Below, piece after piece: positions 24,656 through 34,906 of a stretch of 64,000 bases of DNA. The notes under the pieces were generated by a model that saw only the letters and a list, made by a program, of their open reading frames with translations, was not told where the DNA came from and did no database searches. Position 1 is the first letter of the stretch. Every line of letters starts with the position of its first letter. The stretch is taken from the NCBI GenBank assembly GCA_023159155.1, contig JAJNNX010000072.1, positions 1-64,000 on the forward strand. The letters run 5' to 3'. The position numbers were made by a program, and so were the translations under genes. Source of the DNA: Ustulina deusta (taxonomy: Eukaryota; Ascomycota; Sordariomycetes; Xylariales; Xylariaceae).

Positions 24656-25088
24656 TTGAAGTGGTGCGAGTGGATCACGTGGGTGAGCCTGTGCTTGAGC
24701 CACTCAGTGGCTATGCTAGTATGGGAGGAAAAACACTATGAGCAATGTTCTCGATACTAGCTAGAAGGATCAACACACAAGCAAGCACACAGCAATAAAG
24801 ATTGTTTTGCTTATTTCTATACTCTTAATCAACAGATTCCCTAAAGGAGAATAGTGATTATTATATTAGGAAGTGTAGGTTCGGCCTATCTCCTAGTATA
24901 TAGGCATTATTATTATATTGAGACCAACTATGAACGATTATTTACAGTTGCCCACTTCACTATGTAGTGGTTGCCTCCTCCGATTTCCATAAAAATCAAC
25001 GCCCCTAGTGTTTATATCCCATATGAGTGAAGCCACTAAGTGGCTCATGCATGTACTGAGCCCCTATGATTCACTCACACCACTTCAA
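24656..25088. mobile_element. 433-bp TIR element (MITE-like) with TA duplication
   Basis: Terminal inverted repeats of about 57 bp (24,656-24,712 and 25,031-25,088) begin TTGAAGTGGTG and end CACCACTTCAA. They are flanked by TA at 24,654-24,655 and 25,089-25,090. No coding capacity. Length, TIRs and TA target suggest a Tc1/mariner/pogo-mobilised MITE. A RIP-mutated copy is at about 13,602-14,000 and a deleted inverted copy at 24,478-24,645. Confidence 0.75.
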
Positions 25089-25227
25089 TATTCTATTTTC
25101 TATCCTTGTTTTTTTTCTGTATTCCAATATGTCTGTTATCTCGTTCCAATGCCAGCAGGATTCCTTAATGTCATTTACCCTGTATGATATATTCTAGTCC
25201 TGACTTTATTGCTCTGCATGTTTTTTC

Positions 25228-25440
25228 GTCAGAGAGGTAGCGATCATCACGTAGCATAGAACAGTTTATATAAACTTCTCGTATTATCAACCCTGCACTA
25301 TGACATGTAAAGGTCTGCAGCATAAGTTAGCTCTTATTAAATCTACTACTTACTTTCGACTTAATAGAATTACTTATTTATTAACTCTGTGATTTTTTCT
25401 CTTTAATATTATAACCGATTATATTTATAAGGTGGGCTAA
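25228..25440 (+). repeat. Dispersed ~215-bp repeat, copy 2 (more mutated)
   Basis: Counterpart of 20,489-20,704. In the block following accctgcac most differences are transitions that lower G/C (for example catgacgtgtgaagg against tatgacatgtaaagg). A+T-rich DNA follows to about 25,660. Confidence 0.7.
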
Positions 25441-26231
25441 GTACCTAGGCTTAATACTAAAGGGAACTAATAATTATAATATTTTTAGTAGTTAATTATT
25501 AGTTTATTAAAAGCTAGATTGTTTAAATAAAAAAGGTTGTTTAAGCTTTGAAATACTATTAGTTTTATAGAAATTTTTTTTTAGCTTTTTATAAGATTTA
25601 AATATATTAAGTAATATTAACAAAGATACTAGATATAATACTTAAATAGAATTAAAGCACTAATAGTAAAATGGAGCGCTACAGCTACAATAAAACGGCG
25701 GTCAGAGAACGCAGAACTAGTAGAACTGTTATACTGCCATAATAAGTTAGCAAAGGACCCTATACCAAGTGTTCAATATTGCATACAAATGTTGAGTAGT
25801 TGGTCTAGAAGCTTCCAGGACTGGAAGTTTCGGAGTCCGAAACAGAGCCCCTCACACCACCTCAGGGTTTCTATTACATTGTCCAATAACGCCGTCTAGT
25901 TTGCCATGTTGATCCGCGCGGAGCTTGGCCGTGACGCAGAAACTCCAACCAAGACCTTGATCGTATGCGGTTGTTTTTGATATGCACTGTCAGCGTAGGA
26001 GCTAAACAACCCCCCTTAGGGCTACTACCAATCGTTTCCTTGCCCGCTTTGCGGGCAACAGACTATCGTGTACTTCCGGAGGAAAGGAGCGGTAGTTGTT
26101 CATCGATGCGATTATTCGACGAACTCGTTCAAATATTGACGTATTTATGAGTCCACGGTTTCTACCAAATCTATCCCCCCATAAACATACAATCTACTTC
26201 TGTGTGTCAGGGCCGAGAGAGATTAGTGATC
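25441..26231. other. A+T-rich stretch then promoter region of P450
   Basis: 25,441-25,670 returns to repeat-like A+T-rich DNA without motifs. From about 25,700 the composition becomes normal and the rest presumably includes the 5' region of the following P450 gene. Nothing else recognised. Confidence 0.4.
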
Positions 26232-27970
26232 ATGTCCTACTTGACGGAAACACTATCAGCAGCAGATTTCGTTTTTTTGACTTTGGGGGGCTTCTTGTTA
26301 TGGTACCTAACCTTAGCTACCCTCACTTGGTACAGACTGCGACATATCCCAGGGCCGTTCCTGGCAAAGTTCTCATATTTGTGGCTAGCTCTGACAGCAC
26401 ATGGGGCGCGACAATATTACGTCCACCGAGACCTGTGCAAGAGATATGGCCCGCTCGTCCGCGTCGGTCCCAATGAGCTGACAACAGATGATCCGGAGAT
26501 TTTGAGACGAGCTGGTGCCGTCAGGGGCTCGTACGGCAAGGATGCCTGGTATGTAGGGGCTAGGTTCAATCCATATCACGATGTCATGTTCACTACTCTC
26601 GATTTGCCAGCACACGACAAGTTGAAGTCTCAAATAGGGGGCACATTTGGGGGGCGTGAGATTCCACTTCTCGAGTCCGGTGTCGATGAACAAGTGCAGG
26701 TATTGATTGATAATATTCGACAAAATTTATCAAATGATGCCGGGAATGTCTCTAGCAGTCTTCTCGACTTGGCACCCCTGATGAGCTACCTCACCATGGA
26801 CGTGATTACGAAAGCGGCGTTTGGAAAAGAGTATGGATACCTTAAAGCCAACAAAGACCTATATAGCTTTCTCAAGGAAGTCCGCGAAAATTGGCCAAGG
26901 CTTGCAATGATGGTTGACATCCCGCTTATACGAAATATCTTGCTTTCTCCGTTGTTTTTGAAATTATTCGGCCCGTCAGTGACAGACACAAAAGGTATGG
27001 GGAAGCTTATGGGGTAAGTGATGCACGATAGATAAACTGACTACGCACTTTTACTAATCACGCTCACAGAGTGGCAAGAGAATATGTCGGCAAGCGATAT
27101 CACCCAGACGCAAAGCCCCAGAAAGATCTGCTGGTATTAAGCCTTGCGAACGTTTTCAACGATGGAAATGTTTTCTAATAAGTACATAGGGCTCATGGAT
27201 CCGTAACGGTCTGACCCAAGATCAAGCTGAGACCGAGGGTCTCTTTTTGATTATTGCAGGGACCGATACAACTGCCTCAACCATCCGTATCACCATGCTT
27301 CATATTATGACCTGTGCCCGAGTGTATAACAAGCTCAAGCAAGAAATACATGACGCCGTGATTAACAACAAGGTCGCCAGTCCCATCAAACTCGAAGAAG
27401 CAAAACGGCTTCCGTATCTTCAGGTGCGTTTATAACGAGCGCATATAAATCACTAGCTTATGCATCCATAGGCGGTTGTATACGAGGGTCTCCGAATGCG
27501 TGCGCCTGCACCCGGCCTCTATCCTAAATCGGTTCCACCAGAAGGTGATATGATTCACGGGAAGTTCATCCCGGGCGGCACGGCGATTGGGATGAACACG
27601 GCGTCCCTCTTTTCGTCGACTACTCATTTCGGCGACGACGCAGCCATTTTCCGCCCAGAACGCTTCACTGAAGCTGATGAACAAAAAAGGACGGCGATGG
27701 AAAGACTAGTGGAACTCGGATTTGGCTACGGTAGATTCCAGTGTGCGGGAAAACCAGTAGCATTCATGGAGCTAAACAAGGTGTACTTTGAGGTACGTGC
27801 GTGCATTCCTAGGGGACTCGGTGATTTGACTAAAGCGGTTGGTTCAGTTGCTTCGCGCTTTCGATTTCCAAGTGGCTAGCCCGACGAATCCTTGGAAATC
27901 TTGGAGTTATAGCATTTTTATCGAGGAGGATATGTGGGTAAAAGTCACTGAAGCGGGAAAAGTTGGCTGA
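26232..27970 (+). CDS. Cytochrome P450 monooxygenase, pisatin-demethylase-like
   Basis: Five exons (26,232-27,013, 27,070-27,133, 27,190-27,423, 27,472-27,792, 27,848-27,970) splice in phase to 507 residues; introns are 48-56 nt with gtaagt, gtatta, gtgcgt and gtacgt donors. An N-terminal hydrophobic anchor spans residues ~8-35, followed by the HIPGPF hinge. The I-helix is IIAGTDTTAS (~303-312), the ExxR is E365-x-x-R368, and the heme loop FGYGRFQCAG has ligand Cys ~451. The protein ends ANPTNPW-like (ASPTNPWKSWSYSIFIEED), typical of CYP families around pisatin demethylase. It would hydroxylate or demethylate a small lipophilic compound at the ER with a P450 reductase. Substrate unknown. The start at 26,232 places the membrane anchor correctly; an ATG 10 codons upstream is possible. 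Intact, unlike the other P450. Confidence 0.9.
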
Positions 27971-29082
27971 AGAGCCTGGATTCCATGACTCTGCGTAGGA
28001 GATATTACACTTTATACGCCTTGGGGGCATTGTAAAGAGTTAACGTCATGCCATACGTTGGCACACGCGAGCGTACGTAGATCGCACTCAAAGGCGTATA
28101 TTATATACGTACCGAAGCTCGGATATCCGGCTTTGTGGTATTACTAGTTGGAACTGACAAGACACTTATACCAGTATACCACTAGTAGACAGGTGTCAGG
28201 TACCTGACATTTTGCCCTAGTGGTATGTTTCTACTTTGCTGACCTTTTTACAGTTTATTGGCGCAACGACATACGGGCTGGCCACTGTGATAGTTAATCT
28301 ATTGTCATAGTTCGGACTGCTGGTCGTTCTAGTATTGACTTATTGTTATTGCACGAAGGGGGAGGTTCTATCTGAACTAGCAGAGTCTGCTGTACTAGTA
28401 TATATATGGTAAGGGCCTTGGTCCGTCACGCCCTAGCACCTGTCTCCGGGGCCGGGTTCAATATAGTTCCGTGACATCTAGTAAATAAAAGTTGTGTTTC
28501 CTGCAAGCGATGGTGACGAAGTTGTCATGAGATCTTGCGAGAAAACCAGGCTTCCCCAAGCTTTCTTTCGGGAGCCGCAGCCTGCGCACGACTTCATTGC
28601 TAAACCTCGATGCAATGTCATATCTGTGGGTATCGATATCCTATCTACCAACGCCACGCTGAAGCAAATCATCATTATGAGCAACATCATCCACAATATC
28701 CCCGCCCTCGAGAAACTTCCTGAACTCCCGATATAAGTACTAGCTTATATGCTAAGATTACTAAGATGCGCTAAGCCTAAATAAGTCTTTGTTATTTTAT
28801 TTTTTACTACACGGCTGATCAATATCAAAACACGTCTTTGTAAAATCGTGCGATCCTATCAAGTATTCAAGCGAACCTCAAATCTCTCATTTGACCATGC
28901 ACTCCTACAGCGCCGTCATCATCTAAGTCGGCATCGAAAAGGCCTTAACAGACGAGAAGACGCAGACAGACTCACATATACCAACCCAGATCTAAGATGG
29001 CCTCTCGCCTCGCCGCTTTCAGAATTTCGGATTATTTATTGGATTCCTCGGACACCACGTCTGAAGATTCAACGGACGTGGG
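27971..29082. other. Intergenic region, no gene recognised
   Basis: An 80-codon frame at 28,494-28,736 shows no motif. If a 5' part of the DUF3176 gene existed, it is not recognisable here. Confidence 0.4.
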
Positions 29083-30411
29083 GTGCGATTGCTTGAACTG
29101 AATCATAACTGGAAGCTCTATCTAACTGACCATTTTGTAGTTGGATTAATAGATCCTATGATGAAAGCTAACATCTACAACTCGATCTATAATCCAGACT
29201 CCCATGAGTCTTGGGGCACCCCCCAGTTTGTTTATGAGTCGGGAAATTGTCGTTGGGACCCAGTAGTTTCCTTAGAAGTGAGAAGCCTTTGCTCGGACAA
29301 TACCCCCCTAATGCAACAAAATTGCCGGTCAACAACCAGTTTTGCCGATTTTATAAAGGTTAATTACTGAATGTAATCAGACTATTTCAGGCAATGTCAT
29401 GGCATCATATCATTATGATAATTCATGTACCAAATCCCGGGGCGGGACAGTAACGTCACCAGTACCACCAACACCAGCCCTCGTCTACACCAATGGTAGT
29501 TACTACGAAGGCAATGAAGATCACCGCAACCCTGTTATGACTGTCCTTCAATATGTAATGCCTCTAGGCCTTACGGCTTCGAAAGGCGAGACGAGAACTG
29601 GGGAAATTTCAAATGAGACCAGATGGGTAGCGACAGAATGCTCCTTGGAGCTGTATGTGCGGAGTTTTCAGGCATCCGTTCAAAATTCGGGTTATCAGGA
29701 GACAACACTTGCCTCGTGGTCTAGCACGGTTACGGCTCCGTGGGACGCCGGCAATAAAGCAATGCAGGTGGGCTTCATCGTACCCGAGAATATCAGTCTT
29801 GGCGTCTATAAGGGGCAGAAGTTTATGTACGGACAGGGGGCTGACACATCGATATACTTCAACTTCTTTAACTGGCTTAATGGAACAGCCGTTGGAGGGG
29901 ACGGAATGGCCTTTTCATTCACTAAGTTACTCAGGGTGAACATGCTGAGGCTGACACGAACAGCCTTACAGAAGACATCCTAGAGGCTATCATACTTCAG
30001 CCATAGACCAAGTGCGCCAGGGAAAAGGATAGGTTCAGTTGCTTCATGTCCAATATAGCGAGTGCCATGTCCAAGACGATGCGTGACTCAACCCTCAACG
30101 ACGCCAGGCGCGACAACTTGAGCAACGCCCCAAACCCCGGTAACATGGCGATGGGGCGAACTATGGTAGAGAAATTTTTTCTAAGAGTGCACTAGCAATA
30201 GATAACCTTCTCGGTGATCATTTGGATATTGACGGCTGTCACTTGGATTTGGACTAGCATTCTTACACGACATCGGAATCTGATGGAGTGGCGAAATGAT
30301 ATTTTTCCTCTACTATTTCTTTATCGCGAGGACAGCGACGAAATGAGCAAGAGCCGGCTGGTTAGTAGCAGGTATTTTACATTGAAAACCAAGGGCCTTC
30401 ATATTAAGTTA
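29083..30411 (+). pseudogene. DUF3176-type fungal membrane protein, inactivated
   Basis: Segments in three frames together resemble the ectodomain and last helix of DUF3176 proteins. They are IYNSIYNPDSHESWGTPQFV with the SGNCRWDP motif (29,083-29,370), ALVYTNGSYY, TVLQYVMPLG, WVATECSLELYVRSFQASVQ (29,399-29,930), KDRFSCFMSNIASAMSKTMR, NMAMGRTMV and the helix SVIIWILTAVTWIWTSIL with WRNDIFPLLFLYRE. Damage includes a frame break near 29,370 and another near 29,930, TAG at 30,004-30,006, and two TAGs at 30,193-30,195 and 30,199-30,201. The last two sit exactly where the family reads W-Q-W, so both are TGG-to-TAG (G-to-A). The N-terminal helices are missing. Function of the family is unknown. 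Confidence 0.7.
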
Positions 30412-32176
30412 TAACTTAGGAGAAAGTAAGTCGAGTTTTTATTTTTCTATTTTTTTATTTTCTTTTCTGTTCATATAGTTCTTTCTATCCTTGTTTCCTT
30501 AGCTATAGCTCTTGATTTTACCAAGTAAGAGAAGCGATACCTAGACTCCGACCCCTAAATCGTGCAAAAAAGTTGAAGCATTTGGGTAAAGTTATTACGC
30601 TGACAACGGAACCAAGGCTTGGCTAAGGCGACTTGACTGTATTTACTGTGGGAAACAGGATGCGTCGATCTTACAATCAACAGGGCTTTAACCAGTTTGG
30701 GGGCTCAGACGTACTCACGACCCCTCTGCCAGACTCATTCCACACAAAAAGAAAACAATCAACCATTTCACAACCATATAGTTCACTTGGGGGGCATTCG
30801 ATATGTGAGGACATGGATCACCTGAAGGTTAGCAGTGTACCTGAGAGGTGCATCTCCCATTCTCCCCGCTGTCGCTCGATGGTGGAGGAGTGCGAAGTCT
30901 GTCCTCTTTGCGCATCCTGCAAAGAATCATAGAATACATTAATCCAGACGATCCTCCCAATCCCTGAGACTACTCCAACATGATATGCGGGACTTCTACA
31001 AGCGGTCTAATCGCAATCATGCTTGGAAAGCTGCATATGTCTGTAGCCGAATGCATCGTACAGTATCAAAAACCCTCGACCAACATCTTTACCAGGTGTC
31101 ATCATTGAATGAATATAAAAGGAAACCTATAGGGCCGGTTCGATCACAAAGCCTTGGAGATATGACCCGAGAACCTCACCATTCCGCGACAAACAATCAG
31201 GATAGAATCTAGAAAGGGAGTCGCAGACAATATGTTTCTTCCTTTGCACTAGATCGGAATAGTTTATCTGATTCCCATTTGGTGTTGTCTCAAGACAAGA
31301 ATCAGTCATCCGTGAAGCATATTGTCGCCGCCAAGTGTTGCCGTATTGTATGTACTACGGACGGCTAGTGTCCGCACTGCCGGAACCTCGTTGACCTTCA
31401 TACAACCCGCAAAGGAAAATCTGCAACGCGACATCTAGTCCTTCTCTCCTTGTGAAGTAATAATAGTTGTTGATAGAACCAACAGCAGTCGGAACTGCGA
31501 CAGTATTGCTTACTGTCTCATTGTCATAGGCACTGACATACCCCTGACACGAGCCTCGGTGAGAGTCGTTTGAAAACCAAACTTGCCATTTGGTGATTTT
31601 TCTATGCGATTCATCTCAGCTAGTCGGTTTGCCAGCCCCTTTTGATCAGGGGCTGAGTGGCTTTTTTAAACCGCAGCCTCTTATACAGCTATTAAGCTCA
31701 CCTAAGTGTATTATACCCCCCGTAGATGCGCTCCAATCACCGCTGCTGTGCATCCGTTTTAAGTAGGTCAATCGTGTGGAGTACGGGAATTGTTTGACGT
31801 GTTCTTCCATCAATGACGTAGACCAATGCGGTCCAATTCCTCCCCACCTTATAAGAACTTCCCCAAACAGAAGATAGTACTGACAATGTCCAGGCCGAGG
31901 AGAGGGGCGATCGATGGAGTCGTGCCTCGGGCAGTGGACTCGAGCAATTGCTCCAACCGCTACAAAGTTAGGTGGTCCTGACACGAGCTCCCTAGCGACG
32001 AAAGCTCATCGGTGTGATAAAAATACTGACATCCGACGATCAAACCTGTCCATAGTTCACACCGACAAATGTTGAATTTGAGGGACATTTCCAATATAAC
32101 AGGAGGCGAATACCGCTATGTGAAAGTCAGCAAGATTCGTTTCTAGGACCACGGTAATTCGTCCAGTACCCGAAAC
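30412..32176. other. Intergenic region upstream of GH27 gene
   Basis: Contains short frames (30,633-30,932 plus; 31,646-31,984 minus) without signal, domain or codon pattern that I recognise. The last few hundred bases must include the GH27 promoter. Confidence 0.4.
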
Positions 32177-33931
32177 ATGCGTCTCTCAACCTACACCCTC
32201 GCCGGAAGCGCCTGTCTGGCAGTGGTACATGGGTTTCAGTCAACGCCAGTGATGGGGTGGAATTCCTACAACCAAATGGCGTGTAGCCCCAACGACGCCG
32301 GGATTACCGGAGCTATCAATGCCTTAACACAGCGAGGATTCGTCGACGCTGGTTACAAGTTTTTCCAGGTCGATTGCGGCTGGGCTTCGCGAGATGGGCA
32401 ACGAAACGCCACGACCGGGGCACTGAAAATCGATTTGGATAGGTTCTCAAACGGGTTGTTGCCTCTCAGTAACCTTGCAAGAGCAAAGGGGATGAAGTGG
32501 GCCATGTATTCAGATGCTGGAGCCCGAATGTGCGATACTCAGGTGCCGAGTCCAGTTTTGGGCTCCCTTGGCAACGAAGCCGCCGATGCCAACCTCTTTA
32601 AATCCCTGAACACGGAATACGTCAAATGTATAGTATATTCTCTTGCTTTACTGGGATTGCGACGGCTGACTAGAGTTATAGATGATAATTGTTATGCCGA
32701 TGGACCCCTGTCATCCCAGAATGCTCCCAAGGCGGCGAGGACCGATTTCGTGACGCGGTTCACAACCATGTGGGAGGAGCTCCAGAGGGTAGGCATTACG
32801 GGAATGCTGGTCTGTCAATGGGGGGTTCCGTATTCCGCATCAAATAGTCTCGAAGGCCCCGCTCAATGGACGAAAGGCCTCTCGACATCATTTCGACTAT
32901 CAGATGACATTGCCACCGGGTGGGCGAACGTATATCGCATCTACAACCAAGCTGTTCACATCGCTAAATCAGGGGTTATCGGACCCGGCAATATCGCTGA
33001 TGCCGACCTGCTAGAGGTTGGCAACGACGGCCTGACCTTTGATGAGCAAGCAACTCATTTTGCGTTCTGGGCCATGATAAAATCCGCACTTATGATATCG
33101 ACAAATGTCTCTGCTCTATCAAACGAACTCGTTGCCGTCCTCCAAAATCAAGAACTCATCGCTATCAACCAAGACCTAGCCGTGAAACCGATCGAGCTTG
33201 TCCAACGCTGGACTGCGGATCGGGACCTGTGGGCCGGGAACCTCGCCAACGGCGACATTGCCGTTCTTGTGGTAGACCTGAGCAACACCCGCCGGACCTT
33301 GAGTCTGCAACTTTCCGAACTAGGAATCAAGTCCGCCGACGCCAAAGATCTTTGGACCTTCGCGAGTGTCAAGAACATCAGCAGTTATTCCAAGGAAGTC
33401 AATGGCCATGGCTCCATCGCACTTCGTCTTTCCAATGTTCAGCACGCATCAGAGTCGGAACCAGAGTACAGTTATATCTCTGTTTCCAATGGCATATTGG
33501 CATCTGGCGCCAATATTCAATCATGCATAGGTTGCGCCTCATCTACTAAAGTTGGCAATCTTGGGGGTCCTTCAAATGGCAGCGTAGTCCTATCGAATGT
33601 CCGTACTTCGCGAGCAACACAAACTGTCAAGTTTGATTATATCAATTGCGAGGTTGGATACCTCGGCTCGAGTAACAACGAACGTCTGGCATCAATCAGC
33701 GTGAATGGAGGACCCGCACAAATAGTCAGCTTTCCTCTCAGCGGCTACAATTGGGTTACAGATATCTACACGGGTTACGGTGTAGAGCTATCTGGCTTCA
33801 ACACTGAGAGGCCGAACTCTATTACGATATCAGGTGCTGGGACCGGTTGGGCGCCGGATTTTGATCAAATAGCGGTCATCTCTGAGGTAGCTGCTCAATC
33901 AGTCATCGATTCGTATAAAACAGCAAAATAA
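32177..33931 (+). CDS. Secreted alpha-galactosidase, GH27
   Basis: Two exons, 32,177-32,627 and 32,682-33,931, give 566 residues. The 54-nt intron (gtatag...ctgac...ttatag) is a multiple of three and stop-free, so the unspliced frame also stays open. Only splicing creates YVKYDNCYADG, the GH27 motif with the nucleophile Asp. The acid/base Asp lies in the FRLSDDI region. A signal peptide (MRLSTYTLAGSACLAVVHG) precedes the barrel start TPVMGWNSYN. DCGW, MKWAMYSDAG and VCQWGVPY are other family blocks. A C-terminal ~125-residue beta-rich module (from about SVSNGILASGANIQSC to the end) is probably CBM35-like. The enzyme hydrolyses terminal alpha-1,6-galactosyl residues from galactomannan or raffinose-type sugars outside the cell. 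It converges on the GH127 gene. Confidence 0.92.
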   Translation: MRLSTYTLAGSACLAVVHGFQSTPVMGWNSYNQMACSPNDAGITGAINALTQRGFVDAGYKFFQVDCGWASRDGQRNATTGALKIDLDRFSNGLLPLSNLARAKGMKWAMYSDAGARMCDTQVPSPVLGSLGNEAADANLFKSLNTEYVKCIVYSLALLGLRRLTRVIDDNCYADGPLSSQNAPKAARTDFVTRFTTMWEELQRVGITGMLVCQWGVPYSASNSLEGPAQWTKGLSTSFRLSDDIATGWANVYRIYNQAVHIAKSGVIGPGNIADADLLEVGNDGLTFDEQATHFAFWAMIKSALMISTNVSALSNELVAVLQNQELIAINQDLAVKPIELVQRWTADRDLWAGNLANGDIAVLVVDLSNTRRTLSLQLSELGIKSADAKDLWTFASVKNISSYSKEVNGHGSIALRLSNVQHASESEPEYSYISVSNGILASGANIQSCIGCASSTKVGNLGGPSNGSVVLSNVRTSRATQTVKFDYINCEVGYLGSSNNERLASISVNGGPAQIVSFPLSGYNWVTDIYTGYGVELSGFNTERPNSITISGAGTGWAPDFDQIAVISEVAAQSVIDSYKTAK

Positions 33932-34906
33932 GAAACTGAACAGAACTATAAAACTGCTTTAACGAATGCTGTCAAGCATGATAAATTCGAGGCACTACAA
34001 TCACTAGCAAAAAACAACACTTCCCACTATCAATGATGTACTGAATCGCGAAGGGGAAAGCCCCCCCTTTCGAATAAAAAGGGGGGGATATTCAAGCAGC
34101 CTACCATGATAAATACTAGAATTTATAGGGTAAGTATTATTTTGCTAAGCCTATACGGTACCAGTGACCTTTTTCTCGATATGCAAACCTCATTAAATTA
34201 GGCATTTCTTCCTTACAGTCACTTCATAAAGGTTTCCGTATAATCCATGCCCTCTTTGCGAACGGAGAGAAAAATGCCTGAGCGAAGCGAGGAATATTCG
34301 TCAACGTTTTTTAGCTGTGTTTCTGTATGGCCGACATAGGAATGAAGGTTACTTCTGAGCGATTGCAGCTTTTACCTATATGTTGCAATAGACCCCGTGT
34401 TAGGCCACCATTTCTATCACTGCGTATAATTAACCCTGATGGTAGAACAAGGAAGAAAAGCCCTTGACCTTCGAAAACGCTTTCGACGACCCGACGAGGC
34501 TCTGGCATCGTTCTACTCTACGAGCAGTGCTTGTTGGAAAGGTTGTCTCTCTCCAGTAATATCTTGGATCTAAATAGATGGCTTAGTTGGTGCTATAGTC
34601 TCCCCGGACTTGTAGTCACAGCAGAGTAGAATAGACAAGAGATCGGGGTGAACAACCGGTCCTGTTTTGATTTTATTCTCTCAACTCGTGATTGGATTTA
34701 CAAGAGAATAGCTCTGCGTTCGTATCTAGCTTAGTCGTTCACTCATCCACAGGATAATACCACGACTTCCCACCCAATGTGCTTCTCAGCACAGTACTAG
34801 CAATGGAGCTAAGTAGCTATGTAACGGAAACGGACAGTGGGTAATTGTACTCTAGAATAGAAGGGGCTTAGGAAATGGCCCTCTTATCCCTAGACCATAT
34901 CACTTC
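33932..34906. other. Region between convergent GH27 and GH127 genes
   Basis: Contains a C7/G7 inverted repeat at about 34,061-34,088 and otherwise no gene. It should hold both 3' UTRs and polyadenylation sites; aataaa-like signals were not assigned. Confidence 0.4.
34061..34088. repeat. Perfect short hairpin (C-run/G-run)
   Basis: CCCCCCCTTT and AAAGGGGGGG arms are separated by about 6 nt, 130 bp past the GH27 stop. It could form a very stable RNA hairpin in either 3' UTR. Confidence 0.6.

Noticed and set aside
24733..24956. LTR-like tgttctcg...tttaca ends inside the TIR element
   Set aside because: No matching target duplication; the TA-flanked 57-bp TIRs explain the boundaries better.
34061..34088. 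Rho-independent terminator
   Set aside because: The hairpin shape fits, but this is a eukaryotic RNA polymerase II context, so it is listed only as a hairpin.
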